Origin: Streptomyces vietnamensis
Lineage (GTDB): Bacteria; Actinomycetota; Actinomycetes; Streptomycetales; Streptomycetaceae
Assembly: GCF_000830005.1 (NCBI RefSeq)
Contig: NZ_CP010407.1
Location: forward strand, 4,383,001-4,447,000
DNA length: 64,000 nt
Direction of reading: 5' to 3'
Below, in pieces: positions 7,602 to 16,445 of this stretch. Under the pieces are notes generated by a model, which saw only the letters and a list, made by a program, of their open reading frames with translations, was not told the origin of the DNA and searched no databases. Numbering within the stretch: position 1 is the first letter of the stretch; each line of letters opens with the position of its first letter. The translations under genes and the position numbers were made by a program.

Positions 7602-9724
7602 CCACCCTGAATCCGCTCGTACGGCGCTGCCGGCGCGGGCGGGCCGAGGACGCGCCCTGGGTGCGGCCCGCCTTCCTCGGCCTGCTCCTCGCCACCGCCG
7701 CCCTCTACCTCTGGAACCTGAGCGCCAGCGGCTACGCCAACTCCTTCTACTCCGCCGCCGTCCAGGCGGGCAGCCAGAGCTGGAAGGCGTTCTTCTTCGG
7801 CTCGCTCGACGCCGCCAACGCCATCACCGTCGACAAGCCCCCGGCCGCCCTCTGGCCCATGGCCCTGTCCGTCCGTCTCTTCGGGCTCGGCTCCTGGCAG
7901 ATCCTGCTGCCCGAGGTGCTGATGGGGGTCGCCACGGTCGCCGTCCTGTACGCGGCGGTCCGGCGGCGGTTCAGCGCGGGCGCCGGACTGATCGCGGGCG
8001 CGGTGCTCGCGCTCACCCCGGTCGCCGCGCTGATGTTCCGCTTCAACAACCCGGACGCGCTGCTCGCGCTGCTCATGACGGTCGCCGTCTACTGCGTCCT
8101 GCGCGCCCTGGAGCTGGACAAGGGCGCCGCGCGGTGGCTGATGTGGGCCGGGGCGGCGCTCGGGTTCGCGTTCCTGGCCAAGACCCTGCAGGCGTTCCTG
8201 ATCCTGCCGGTGCTCGCCCTCGTGTACGTGGTGTGCGCGCCGGGCGGCCCGGCGCGGCGGTTCGGGCGGCTCGGCCTGGGCGGGCTCGCGCTCCTCGTGT
8301 CGGCAGGCTGGTGGGTGGCCCTGGTCGAACTGTGGCCGGCGTCCTCCCGCCCGTACATCGGAGGCTCGCAGAAGAACAGCTTCCTGGAGCTGACCTTCGG
8401 CTACAACGGCCTGGGCCGCATCAACGGCAACGAGGTCGGCAGTGTGGGCGGCGGTGGCAAGGGCGGCCCGGGCCGGATGACGGTGGATCTGCCGGCCGGC
8501 ATGGAACTCCCGACCCGGGTTGGCGGCGGCTGGGGCGAGACCGGCATCGGCCGGATGTTCAACGACCAGGTGGGCGGTCAGATCTCCTGGCTGCTGCCGG
8601 CCGCGCTGATCCTGCTCGTCGCCGGACTCGTCGTCACCTGGCGGGCGCCCCGGACGGACACGGCGCGCTCCGCGTTCCTGGTGTGGGGCGGTTCGCTGCT
8701 CATGACGCTGGCCGTGTTCAGCTTCATGGCCGGTATCTTCCACGAGTACTACACGGTGGCCCTGGCCCCGTACCTCGCGGCGCTGATCGGCATGGGCGCG
8801 GCGGTGCTGTGGGAGGAGCGGACGAGGTTCCTCGCCTCCGCGACCCTCGGGGCGGCCGTCGCGGTGACGGCCTGGTGGGCCTGGACGCTGCTCGGCCGTA
8901 CGCCGGACTGGCTGCCGTGGCTGCGCTGGACGGTCCTGGCGGCGGGCGGGGTCGCGGCGCTGGGTCTCCTCTTCGCGGGCCGGGTCGACCGGCGGTGGGG
9001 GCTCGGGGTGGCGGGCCTCGGCCTGGCGGCGGGGCTCGTGGGGCCGTTCGCGTACACCCTGACGACGGTGAACGCCGGGCACACGGGCTCGATCGTGACG
9101 GCGGGCCCGGCGGGCGCCGCGACGGGCGGGCGGGGGCCCGGCATGCGCGGCGGCGCCCCGATGTTCGTCCTGTACGGTCCGGGACCGGGCGGCCAGGGCG
9201 GCGGTCAGCTCCCCGGCGGCCAGGCCCCCGGCGGCCAGGGCGCGGGCCGGCCCCCCGGCGGCCAGGGCATGGGCCAAGCCCCCGGAAGCCAAGCCCCCGG
9301 CGGTCAGGCCCCCGGAGGTGCGGCCCCCGGCGGTCCCGCGCAGCCCCCCAAGGGCGTCCGCCCCGGCGCCGTCGGCGGTCTCCTCAACGGCGCCACGGTC
9401 GGCACCGCCGCCAAGGCCAAGCTCCTGGCGGACGCCGACTCGTACACCTGGGTCGCCGCCGCCATCGGCTCCCAGAACGCCGCCAGCTACCAACTCGCCA
9501 CCGAAAAGCCGGTGATGGCGATCGGCGGCTTCAACGGCAGCGATCCGTCGCCGACGCTCGCGCAGTTCAAGCAGTACGTGGCAGAGGGGCGGATCCACTA
9601 CTTCATCGCGTCCGGCGGCGGCTTCGGCGGCGGCAACTCCGCCATCTCCACCTGGGCCGAGGAGACCTTCGAGAAGGTCACGGTCGACGGCGCCACCTTC
9701 TACGACCTGACCAAGAAGAAGTAG
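7598..9724 (+). CDS. family 39 (ArnT/PMT-like) membrane glycosyltransferase
   Basis: 708 residues with about a dozen hydrophobic helices. The first extracytoplasmic loop (GYANSFYSAAVQAGSQSWKAFFFGSLD, then ITVDKPP) carries the acidic and Lys-Pro residues typical of GT39/GT83 enzymes such as ArnT. These transfer a sugar from a polyprenyl-phosphate donor to a surface acceptor. After the membrane region come a Gly/Gln/Pro repeat segment (GGQAPGGQ-type units, about residues 515-585) and a compact C-terminal domain (AKLLADADSYTWVAAAIGSQNAA, then the EKPVMAIGGFNG segment). It is co-translated with the GT2 gene, whose product likely makes its donor. Confidence 0.88.
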   Translation: MTTLNPLVRRCRRGRAEDAPWVRPAFLGLLLATAALYLWNLSASGYANSFYSAAVQAGSQSWKAFFFGSLDAANAITVDKPPAALWPMALSVRLFGLGSWQILLPEVLMGVATVAVLYAAVRRRFSAGAGLIAGAVLALTPVAALMFRFNNPDALLALLMTVAVYCVLRALELDKGAARWLMWAGAALGFAFLAKTLQAFLILPVLALVYVVCAPGGPARRFGRLGLGGLALLVSAGWWVALVELWPASSRPYIGGSQKNSFLELTFGYNGLGRINGNEVGSVGGGGKGGPGRMTVDLPAGMELPTRVGGGWGETGIGRMFNDQVGGQISWLLPAALILLVAGLVVTWRAPRTDTARSAFLVWGGSLLMTLAVFSFMAGIFHEYYTVALAPYLAALIGMGAAVLWEERTRFLASATLGAAVAVTAWWAWTLLGRTPDWLPWLRWTVLAAGGVAALGLLFAGRVDRRWGLGVAGLGLAAGLVGPFAYTLTTVNAGHTGSIVTAGPAGAATGGRGPGMRGGAPMFVLYGPGPGGQGGGQLPGGQAPGGQGAGRPPGGQGMGQAPGSQAPGGQAPGGAAPGGPAQPPKGVRPGAVGGLLNGATVGTAAKAKLLADADSYTWVAAAIGSQNAASYQLATEKPVMAIGGFNGSDPSPTLAQFKQYVAEGRIHYFIASGGGFGGGNSAISTWAEETFEKVTVDGATFYDLTKKK

Positions 9725-9764
9725 CCGGCCCGAAAAAATAACCGCTATACAGCGTACGAGACCT

Positions 9765-9805
9765 CCTATACGGTGTACGAGCCTTGGCCTCGTACACCGT
9801 ATAGG
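9765..9805. promoter_or_regulatory. perfect 17-bp inverted repeat, operator of the MFS-TetR operon
   Basis: Arms cctatacggtgtacgag (9765-9781) and its exact complement (9789-9805) flank a 7-bp spacer just before the ribosome site and ATG of the MFS gene. A degenerate half site (tatacagcgtacgag) lies at 9746-9760. Position and symmetry fit a TetR operator, most likely bound by the product of the second gene in the operon (11349-12176). Confidence 0.8.
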
Positions 9806-9813
9806 AGCGTCCC

Positions 9814-11313
9814 ATGACAACCCCCGCCCGCCATCCACAACGCTGGCTGATCCTCGGCGTCATCTGTCTCGCCCAGCTCACCGTCCTGCTCGACAACACC
9901 GTCCTCAGCGTCGCCATCCCCTCGCTGACCTCCGAACTCCACGCCTCCACCACCGACATCCAGTGGATGATCAACGCGTACTCGCTCGTCCAGTCCGGCC
10001 TGCTGCTCACCGCCGGCAACGCCGCCGACCGCTACGGCCGCAAGAAGCTCCTCGCCACCGGCCTCGCGCTCTTCGGCCTCGGCTCGCTCGCCGCAGGACT
10101 CGCCGGCTCCACCGCGCAGCTGATCGCCGCCCGCGCGGGCATGGGCGTCGGCGGCGCGCTCCTGATGACCACCACCCTCGCCGTCGTGATGCAGATCTTC
10201 GACGACGCGGAGCGGGTCAAGGCCATCGCGCTCTGGTCCACGGTCGCCTCGCTCGGCTTCGCCGGCGGCCCGCTGATCGGCGGCGTGATCCTGAACCACT
10301 TCTGGTGGGGAATGATCTTCCTGGTCAACATCCCGGTCGCGGTGATCGCCCTCGTCGCCGTCCTCAAGCTCGTCCCCGAGTCCAAGAACCCGCAGGGCGA
10401 CCGCCCCGACCTGCTCGGCGCGCTGCTCTCCACCATCGGCATGACCGCCGTCGTGTACGCGATCATCAGCGGCCCCGAGCACGGCTGGCTCTCCGCGCAG
10501 GTCCTCGTCCCGGCCGGGATCGGTGTCCTCGGGCTCGGCGCCTTCGCGCTGTGGGAGCTGCACACCCCGTACCCGATGCTCGACATGCACTTCTTCCGGA
10601 ACCAGAAGTTCATCGGCGCCATCGGCGGTTCGATCCTGGTCGTCTTCGGCATGGGCGGCTCGCTCTTCCTGCTCACCCAGCACCTGCAGTTCGTCCTCGG
10701 CTACGAGCCGCTCGAAGCCGGTCTCCGGATGGCGCCGCTCGCCCTGACGATCGTCGGCCTCAACCTGACCGGCGTCGGCCCGAGGATCGTCGTGAAGCTC
10801 GGCACCCCGCCCACCGTCGTCCTCGGCATGACCCTGGTCGCCGCCGGCCTCACCTCGATCGCGCTGCTCGGCGGCGGCACGGACGGCAGCTACTGGGGCA
10901 TGCTGCTCGGCCTGGTCCTGATGGGCGTCGGCATCGCCGTCTCCTCCCCGGCCATGGCCAACGCGGTGATGAGCGCGATCCCGCCGGAGAAGGCGGGCGT
11001 GGGCGCCGGGATCAACGGCACCCTGGCCGAGTTCGGCAACGGCCTGGGCGTCGCCGTCCTCGGAGCCGTGCTCAACGCCCGCTTCGCCGCCCTCGTCGCC
11101 GTCACCGCGAGCTCCCTCCCGGCCGCCCTGGCCGCCGCCGGCGGCGAGGCCGAGCGCCGGCAGATCTCGGACGCCTTCGCCTCCGGCCTCCAGACCAGCC
11201 AGCTGGTCGGCGCGATCGCCGTCTTCGCCGGTGGTCTCCTCGCGGCGGCCCTGCTCAAGCGGGCCGAACGCGCGGAGAAGGCCGTGACCGCCGAGCAGCC
11301 GGTCGCTGCCTAG
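9814..11313 (+). CDS. MFS transporter, DHA2 (EmrB/QacA) 14-helix drug efflux pump
   Basis: 499 residues with about 14 membrane helices. Family motifs are visible: LLDNTVLSVAIPSL in helix 1 and the loop 2-3 motif GNAADRYGRKKLL. A helix-5 Gly/Pro-rich segment (SLGFAGGPLIGGVI) is typical of proton antiporters. Drug/H+ antiport is the family role; the substrate is unknown. AGGAG lies at the edge of the operator, 5-9 bp before the ATG. It is followed after 35 bp by a TetR gene on the same strand, so the pump and its likely repressor form one autoregulated operon. Confidence 0.9.
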   Translation: MTTPARHPQRWLILGVICLAQLTVLLDNTVLSVAIPSLTSELHASTTDIQWMINAYSLVQSGLLLTAGNAADRYGRKKLLATGLALFGLGSLAAGLAGSTAQLIAARAGMGVGGALLMTTTLAVVMQIFDDAERVKAIALWSTVASLGFAGGPLIGGVILNHFWWGMIFLVNIPVAVIALVAVLKLVPESKNPQGDRPDLLGALLSTIGMTAVVYAIISGPEHGWLSAQVLVPAGIGVLGLGAFALWELHTPYPMLDMHFFRNQKFIGAIGGSILVVFGMGGSLFLLTQHLQFVLGYEPLEAGLRMAPLALTIVGLNLTGVGPRIVVKLGTPPTVVLGMTLVAAGLTSIALLGGGTDGSYWGMLLGLVLMGVGIAVSSPAMANAVMSAIPPEKAGVGAGINGTLAEFGNGLGVAVLGAVLNARFAALVAVTASSLPAALAAAGGEAERRQISDAFASGLQTSQLVGAIAVFAGGLLAAALLKRAERAEKAVTAEQPVAA

Positions 11314-11348
11314 CATGGTGACGGACCGCTGACAGACGGAGGAACGCG

Positions 11349-12176
11349 ATGGTCAAGGCAGCCGATCGGGCCAAGAACCCGGCGCGTTCCAGCGTCTGGC
11401 TGGAGAAGAGAGCCACCCGCGGCGGCGGCGGCCCGGCCGGGCTCGACCGGGACCGGATCGTCGCTGCCGCGGTCCGGATGCTCGACGAGGAGGGCCTCGC
11501 CAAGCTGTCCATGCGCAAGCTCGCGACCGAACTCGGCGTCACCGCCATGTCCCTGTACTGGTACGTGGACACCAAGGACGACATCCTCGAGTACGCCATG
11601 GACAGCGTCTACGGCGAGATCGACCTCGCGGCGGTCGACGCGGCCGAGGACTGGCAGACCCGGATCCGGCTGCTCGCCCTGGACTACCGGCGGATGCTGG
11701 TCCGCCACGGCTGGATGTCGCCGAGCGCCGGCCAGTACCTGAACATCGGCCCGAACTCGATCGCCGTCGGCCACAAGATCCACGACACGATCAAGGAGAC
11801 CGGCCTCTCCCTCGACCGCAGGCCGAGCGCGATGTCGGCGGTCTTCCAGTTCGTGTACGGCTACGGGACGATCGAGTCCCAGTTCGGCCGGCGCGCGGCG
11901 GAGGCCGGGATGTCGCAGGACGAGTTCTACGTGGACTCGGTCAACGCCTTCCGGAACGACCCGGAGCTGACGGACCGGATCGAGGGCCTGCGGGAGATCC
12001 TCGACGAGCGGACCTCGCACGACGACCTCAGCGCCCTCTGGGACCGCGACTTCGGCTACGCCCTGGACGTCCTGATCGCCGGCATCGAGGTCATGGTCGC
12101 GCGCGAGGCGGCAGAAGAAGCACGCGAGGCAGCAGAAGAAGCGCGCGAGGCAGCGGAAGAAGCAGCGGAGAAATGA
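11349..12176 (+). CDS. TetR-family regulator with TetR_C_1-type ligand domain
   Basis: 275 residues. The N-terminal HTH (RIVAAAVRMLDEEGLAKLSMRKLATELGVTAMSLYWYVDTKDDI) spans about residues 36-80. The C-terminal domain resembles TetR_C (LALDYRRMLVRHGWM, then the VYGYGTIESQF segment), which binds small hydrophobic ligands. The last 27 residues are a low-complexity AREAAEE repeat encoded by three near-identical 21-bp units, probably a helical tail of recent origin. It likely represses the upstream MFS gene and itself through the palindrome at 9765-9805; no similar palindrome occurs at its own start. Confidence 0.88.
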   Translation: MVKAADRAKNPARSSVWLEKRATRGGGGPAGLDRDRIVAAAVRMLDEEGLAKLSMRKLATELGVTAMSLYWYVDTKDDILEYAMDSVYGEIDLAAVDAAEDWQTRIRLLALDYRRMLVRHGWMSPSAGQYLNIGPNSIAVGHKIHDTIKETGLSLDRRPSAMSAVFQFVYGYGTIESQFGRRAAEAGMSQDEFYVDSVNAFRNDPELTDRIEGLREILDERTSHDDLSALWDRDFGYALDVLIAGIEVMVAREAAEEAREAAEEAREAAEEAAEK

Positions 12177-12211
12177 CGGAGCGGCGGGCCGTCCCCTGCC
12201 CGCCGCTCCGT
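12176..12211. terminator. bidirectional hairpin terminator
   Basis: Perfect 14-bp arms (acggagcggcgggc at 12176-12189 and its complement at 12198-12211) with an 8-nt loop lie between two convergent genes, beginning at the TetR stop codon. There is no strong T-tract, as is common in Streptomyces. Confidence 0.75.
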
Positions 12212-12267
12212 ACCGGACCCGGCCGCGCCTCCGCTCGAAGCGCGCCCGGGAGTCTTTTTCCTGTCGG

Positions 12268-13863
12268 CTACTTCTTGTCGGCCTTCGCCGCGTTGCTCTT
12301 CAGCGCGACCTCCTTGATGAACAGCGTCACCACGAAGGCGAGCAGCGCGAACGGCGCCGAGTAGAGGAAGACGTCACCGACGCCGTGCCCGTACGCGTCC
12401 TCCATGACCGTGCGGATCGGGGCCGGCAGCTTGTCCATGTCGGGGATGCCGCCGCCCGAGCCGCCCTTGCCCATGGCGGCCGCGGCCTTCGGGCCGAGCT
12501 CGGCCAGGCCCTCCTTGACGTAGTTCGTGACCCGGTGGGCCATGACCGCGCCGAGCGCCGAGACACCGATCGCACCGCCCAGGGAGCGGAAGAAGGTGAC
12601 GACGGAGGAGGCGGCGCCGAGGTCGGCGGGGGCGACCTGGTTCTGGGTGCAGAGCACCAGGTTCTGCATCATCATGCCGAGGCCGAGGCCGAGGACCGCC
12701 ATGAAGAGCGCGATGTGCCAGTACGCCGTGTCGTAGCGGATCGTGCCGAGCAGGCCGAGGCCGCCGGCGGCGAGGGCGCCACCGCTGACCAGCCAGGCCT
12801 TCCAGCGGCCGGTCTTGGTGATGATCAGGCCGGAGACCGTCGAGGAGACGAACAGGCCGCCGATCATCGGGATGGTGAGGACGCCGGACATCGTCGGCGA
12901 CTCGTTCCGCGCCAGCTGGAAGTACTGGCTGAAGAAGACCGTGCCGGCGAACATCGCGACGCCCACGAAGAGCGAGGCGAGCGAGGCGAGGGTGATCGTC
13001 CGGTTGCGGAACAGGCGGAGCGGGATGATCGGCTCGCTCGCCTTGGACTCGACGAACACGAAGACCGCGCCGAGGAGGACCGAGCCGCCGACCATGGCGG
13101 CCGTCTGCCAGGACATCCAGTCGTACTTGTCGCCCGCGAAGGTGACCCAGACGAGGAGCAGGGAGACGGCGGCGCTGATGAAGAAGGCGCCGGCCCAGTC
13201 GACCTTGACCTGACGCTTCACGACGGGGAGCTTCAGGGTCTTCTGCAGGACGATCAGGGCGATGATCGCGAAGGGCACGCCGACGTAGAAGCACCAGCGC
13301 CAGCCGAGCCAGTCGGTGTCGGTGATGACGCCGCCGAGCAGCGGGCCGCCGACGGTGGCGACGGCGAAGGTGGCGCCCAGGTAGCCGCTGTACCGGCCGC
13401 GCTCACGCGGGGCGATCATCGCGGCCAGGATGATCTGGGAGAGGGCGGTCAGACCGCCGACGCCGATGCCCTGGACGACGCGGCAGGCGATGAGCATGCC
13501 GGTGCTCTGCGAGAGGCCGGCGACGATCGAGCCCGTGACGTAGACGATCAGGGCTATCTGGACGAGCAGCTTCTTGGAGAAGAGGTCGGCGAGCTTGCCC
13601 CAGAGCGGGGTGGTCGCGGTCATCGCCAGGAGGGAGGCGGTGACCACCCAGGTGTAGGCGGACTGGCCGCCGCCCAGGTCGGTGATGATCTGGGGGAGGG
13701 CGTTGGAGACGATCGTCGAGGACAGGATGGCGACGAACATGCCGAGCAGCAGCCCGGACAGCGCCTCCATGATCTGCCGGTGCGTCATCGGGGCGGTCTC
13801 GCCGCCACCGCCGGTACCGGTGACGCCGTCCCGCGCACCGGTGTCGGGCGTGGTCGTAGCCAT
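12268..13863 (-). CDS. MFS transporter, DHA2 family multidrug efflux
   Basis: 531 residues with 14 predicted helices. Motifs include FVAILSSTIVSNALPQI in helix 1, GKLADLFSKKLL in the 2-3 loop, and GGPLLGGVITDTDWLGWRWCFYVGVPF in helix 5, the drug-antiporter motif C region. The late loop carries a Gly-rich stretch (MGKGGSGGGIPDMDKLP) seen in Streptomyces DHA2 pumps. It lies 25 bp downstream of a MarR gene on the same strand, so it is likely expressed from the MarR-controlled promoter at about 14340-14410 and induced by the drug or acid that the MarR protein senses. Confidence 0.9.
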   Translation of the reverse strand: MATTTPDTGARDGVTGTGGGGETAPMTHRQIMEALSGLLLGMFVAILSSTIVSNALPQIITDLGGGQSAYTWVVTASLLAMTATTPLWGKLADLFSKKLLVQIALIVYVTGSIVAGLSQSTGMLIACRVVQGIGVGGLTALSQIILAAMIAPRERGRYSGYLGATFAVATVGGPLLGGVITDTDWLGWRWCFYVGVPFAIIALIVLQKTLKLPVVKRQVKVDWAGAFFISAAVSLLLVWVTFAGDKYDWMSWQTAAMVGGSVLLGAVFVFVESKASEPIIPLRLFRNRTITLASLASLFVGVAMFAGTVFFSQYFQLARNESPTMSGVLTIPMIGGLFVSSTVSGLIITKTGRWKAWLVSGGALAAGGLGLLGTIRYDTAYWHIALFMAVLGLGLGMMMQNLVLCTQNQVAPADLGAASSVVTFFRSLGGAIGVSALGAVMAHRVTNYVKEGLAELGPKAAAAMGKGGSGGGIPDMDKLPAPIRTVMEDAYGHGVGDVFLYSAPFALLAFVVTLFIKEVALKSNAAKADKK

Positions 13864-13888
13864 GAACTTCCTTTTTCTCAGGCGTTTC

Positions 13889-14338
13889 TCAAGCGTGGTG
13901 GGCCTGGACCCGGCAGTCCCCGAAGGAGTCGCGGAGGCGGGCGAGCAGGTGGGTGAGGAGTTCGACGTCGTCGTCGGACCACTCCGTGAGGTGGCGGGAG
14001 AAGGCCTCGGTCACTCGGCGGTCGAGCTCGCCGAGCATCGCGTGGCCCGGTTCCGTGAGGTGCAGGATGCGGGAGCGCTTGTCGTCCGGGTCGGGCAGGC
14101 GCTCGATCCAGCCGTGTTCGACCGTGTGGGCCACATGGCGGCTGCACACGGACATGTCGACGGCCATGAGTTCGGCGAGCCGGCTCATCCGCATGGCGCC
14201 GTGGTGCTTGACCAGGGCGAGCACGGCCGCCGAGCCGCCCTGGCATTCGACGGGCAGGGCGCGGGCGAGTCCGCGCTTCACGGCTCCGATCGCGCTCACC
14301 GAGCGGGCGAGTTCCTCGTACCTGTTCCGTGTCGCCAT
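13889..14338 (-). CDS. MarR-family transcriptional regulator
   Basis: 149 residues from the ATG at 14338; a longer start at 14401 would run through the operator and is less likely. The winged helix-turn-helix (GAMRMSRLAELMAVDMSVCSRHVAHTVEHGWIERLPDPDDKRSRILHLTEPG) contains the MarR DRR-like wing (DPDDKRS). Flanking helices form the dimer. Operon order is MarR then the DHA2 pump, the usual autoregulated arrangement. A Cys next to the recognition helix (VCSRH) could be redox active, but nothing else supports that. Confidence 0.9.
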   Translation of the reverse strand: MATRNRYEELARSVSAIGAVKRGLARALPVECQGGSAAVLALVKHHGAMRMSRLAELMAVDMSVCSRHVAHTVEHGWIERLPDPDDKRSRILHLTEPGHAMLGELDRRVTEAFSRHLTEWSDDDVELLTHLLARLRDSFGDCRVQAHHA

Positions 14339-14359
14339 CGGGCACCCCCGTCCATCTTG

Positions 14360-14401
14360 TTGCTTAGGGCAACCATAGAGATGGATGGTTGCTTCAGGCA
14401 A
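14360..14401. promoter_or_regulatory. tandem MarR operator boxes
   Basis: Two copies of the imperfect palindrome TTGCTTNNGGCAA occur at 14360-14372 and 14389-14401, 29 bp apart, directly upstream of the MarR start codon. Each has TTGC/GCAA arms. Spacing and position suit two MarR dimers covering the promoter of the MarR-MFS operon. Confidence 0.75.
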
Positions 14402-14497
14402 ACTAAATCGGTCAAACGGCGCTAAAGAATCGGCAAAGGCGGGTGGGGGGAGCCGGGGCTTGGGGCCCCCACCCCGACTTCGCTAGGGTCCTGGCCC

Positions 14498-14731
14498 ATG
14501 GCACACAACCCGCAAGCACCGTACGGCCAGGGCCAGCCCCCTCAGGGCCCCGAGGGTTACGACCCCGCCGGCAGCACCCAGATGTTCCGCGCCTTCGTCG
14601 ACGAGGGCACCCCGCAGCGGCAGCAGCCGCAGGCCGCGGCCGCGTCGGGCGGCCCGCGGGTCGGCCTGATCGTCGGTGTCGTCGCCGTGATCGTCGTCCT
14701 GGCGGCCGTCGCCTGGCTGGCGCTGGGCTGA
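14498..14731 (+). CDS. small Pro/Gln-rich single-pass membrane protein
   Basis: 77 residues. A hydrophilic N-terminus rich in Gln, Pro and Gly (QAPYGQGQPPQGPEGYDP, then the GSTQMF segment) is followed by one membrane helix at the very C-terminus (VGLIVGVVAVIVVLAAVAWLAL). This layout, a cytoplasmic disordered tail on a C-terminal anchor, is common among small Streptomyces proteins of unknown role. It is a stand-alone gene with its own strong terminator immediately downstream. Confidence 0.7.
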   Translation: MAHNPQAPYGQGQPPQGPEGYDPAGSTQMFRAFVDEGTPQRQQPQAAAASGGPRVGLIVGVVAVIVVLAAVAWLALG

Positions 14732-14752
14732 CCGCTCCGTACCCCCGTAGGG

Positions 14753-14793
14753 GTGGGCCGGATCCGCATCGCGCGGACCCGGCCCACTTTTTT
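14753..14793 (+). terminator. intrinsic terminator
   Basis: A GC-rich hairpin (gtgggccgg and ccggcccac arms with a few inner mismatches) is followed by a run of T at 14788-14793. It lies downstream of the small membrane protein gene. Confidence 0.8.
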
Positions 14794-14814
14794 ATGCGCC
14801 CACCGAGTCCAGGT

Positions 14815-15417
14815 TCATGCGCTTACGGAGTCCAGGGCGGGCGCGAGCAGCGCGAAGGCCTCCCCGATCAGCGCGCCGGGATCCTCGGCGGCCTCCCCCT
14901 CGCCCCCGCTCCACCGGTGCAGTACGGCGTCGAAGGCGGCGAGCGCCATGCCCGCCGCGAGCCGGGGATAGAGGTCGGCCTCGGGATCGCGGCCGAGCCG
15001 GGCCGCCAGCTCCTCCGCCAGCTCCTCCCGCCATCGCGCCTGGTGTTCGAGGAGGCGGGCGAGCAGCGCGGGCGTCCGCAGGATCAGCCGGACCACCGGA
15101 AGCACCCGCTCGGCGTGGTCGCCGCAGGCGGCCAGCGGTACGGAGACGGTGTGAAGCAGCGCCTCGGAGGGGCGCTCCCCGGCGGGCCGGGCGGCGAGCC
15201 CCGCGCGCATGTCGGCGCCCATGCCGGCCAGGAACTGGACGACCACGTCCTCCTTGGACGCGAAGTACCGGAAGAAGGTCCGCTTGGAGACCCCGGCGGT
15301 GGTCGCGATCTCGTCGACGGTCACCGCGTCGAAGCCCCGGAGGGCGAGCAGCTGGAGCGCCGCCTCGGTGAGCTCGGTCGCGACGAGCTGGCGTTTGCGC
15401 TGGGCGAGGGTGGTCAC
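14815..15417 (-). CDS. TetR-family regulator
   Basis: 200 residues from a GTG at 15417. Upstream open sequence on this strand overlaps the divergent SDR gene and is not coding. The HTH is QLVATELTEAALQLLALRGFDAVTVDEIATTAGVSKRTFFRYFASKEDVVV (about residues 9-58). The C-terminal domain is helical and Ala/Leu-rich with RW (HRWSGGEG) near the end, as in AcrR-like acyl or drug sensors. It is divergent from the SDR gene with 82 bp between starts, so it probably controls that gene. Confidence 0.88.
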   Translation of the reverse strand: MTTLAQRKRQLVATELTEAALQLLALRGFDAVTVDEIATTAGVSKRTFFRYFASKEDVVVQFLAGMGADMRAGLAARPAGERPSEALLHTVSVPLAACGDHAERVLPVVRLILRTPALLARLLEHQARWREELAEELAARLGRDPEADLYPRLAAGMALAAFDAVLHRWSGGEGEAAEDPGALIGEAFALLAPALDSVSA

Positions 15418-15499
15418 GGGCCCGATGGTAACGCGGTGCCGTCGATGGCATCCAGAGCCAGGCTTGACACTCGGTGACACGAACGGCAACGTGTGCCGC
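15418..15499. promoter_or_regulatory. divergent promoter region TetR / SDR
   Basis: This 82-bp spacer holds TTGACA at 15464-15469, a good -35 for the SDR gene, and a direct repeat of TGACAC (15465-15470 and 15475-15480). A matching -10 is weak. The repeat region is the best candidate operator for the divergent TetR protein; no long perfect palindrome is visible. Confidence 0.5.
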
Positions 15500-16423
15500 A
15501 TGACTGACAAGCAGCGCTGGACCGCCGACCTGATCCCGGACCAGACCGGACGGGTCTTCGTCGTCACCGGGGCCAACAGCGGTCTCGGCCTCGCCACCAC
15601 CCGCGAGCTCGCCCGCCGGGGCGGGCGCGTGATCCTCGCCGTACGGGACGAGGAGAAGGGCCGACGGGCCGCCGAGGGCCTCGGGGTCGACGCCCGTCTC
15701 CTCGACGTCCGCCCGCTCGACCTCGCCGACCTCGACTCGGTACGGGCCTTCGCCGAGCGGCTGCGCGCGGAGCACCCCCGCCTCGACGTGCTCGTCAACA
15801 ACGCGGGCGTGATGGCCCCGCCCCGCACGCTCAGCCCCCAGGGCCACGAGCTCCAGTTCGCCACCAACCACCTCGGGCACTTCGCCCTCACCGGCCTGCT
15901 GCTCGACCTGCTCGCCGCCGGAACCGACCCCCGGGTGGTCACGGTCAGCTCGATCAACCACCGGCAGGGCAGCCTCCGCTTCGACGACCTGAACGGCGAG
16001 CACGGCTACGCGCCGATGGCCTTCTATAACCAGTCGAAGTTCGCCAACGCCGTCTTCGGCAAGGAGCTGCACCGCCGCCTGACCACGATCGCGAGCCCGG
16101 TCCGCAGCGTGCTCGCCCACCCCGGCTACACGGCGACCAGCCTCCAGATGAAGGACACCTCCGGTCTGGCGAAGCTGTTCTTCGGGCGCGTCGGCAATCC
16201 GCTGCTCGCCCAGCGCCCGGAGCGGGGCGCGCTGCCCCAGCTGTACGCGGCGACCGACCCGTCCGTCGCGGGCGGCGAGTTCATCGGCCCGGACGGCATG
16301 GGCGAACTGCGCGGCACCCCGACCCGCGTACGCCTCTCCGACGCGGCGGCCGACCCCGGGACGGGCCGCCGGCTGTGGGAGGAGTCGGAGCGCCTGACCG
16401 GAGTGCGTTTTCTCAGTTCCTGA
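15500..16423 (+). CDS. short-chain dehydrogenase/reductase (SDR), retinol-dehydrogenase-like
   Basis: 307 residues. The Rossmann glycine motif TGANSGLG is at 23-30, NNAG follows at about 98, and the catalytic pair is Tyr176 and Lys180 in YNQSK. VVTVSSINHRQG gives the catalytic Ser. The length (slightly over 300) and the LNGEHGYAPMAFYNQSKFAN segment match the retinol dehydrogenase/WWOX-like SDR group. It would be an NAD(P)-dependent oxidoreductase; the substrate is unknown. It is likely regulated by the divergent TetR gene. Confidence 0.9.
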   Translation: MTDKQRWTADLIPDQTGRVFVVTGANSGLGLATTRELARRGGRVILAVRDEEKGRRAAEGLGVDARLLDVRPLDLADLDSVRAFAERLRAEHPRLDVLVNNAGVMAPPRTLSPQGHELQFATNHLGHFALTGLLLDLLAAGTDPRVVTVSSINHRQGSLRFDDLNGEHGYAPMAFYNQSKFANAVFGKELHRRLTTIASPVRSVLAHPGYTATSLQMKDTSGLAKLFFGRVGNPLLAQRPERGALPQLYAATDPSVAGGEFIGPDGMGELRGTPTRVRLSDAAADPGTGRRLWEESERLTGVRFLSS

Positions 16424-16445
16424 GCATGCCTAGGGCTGCTAGGTT

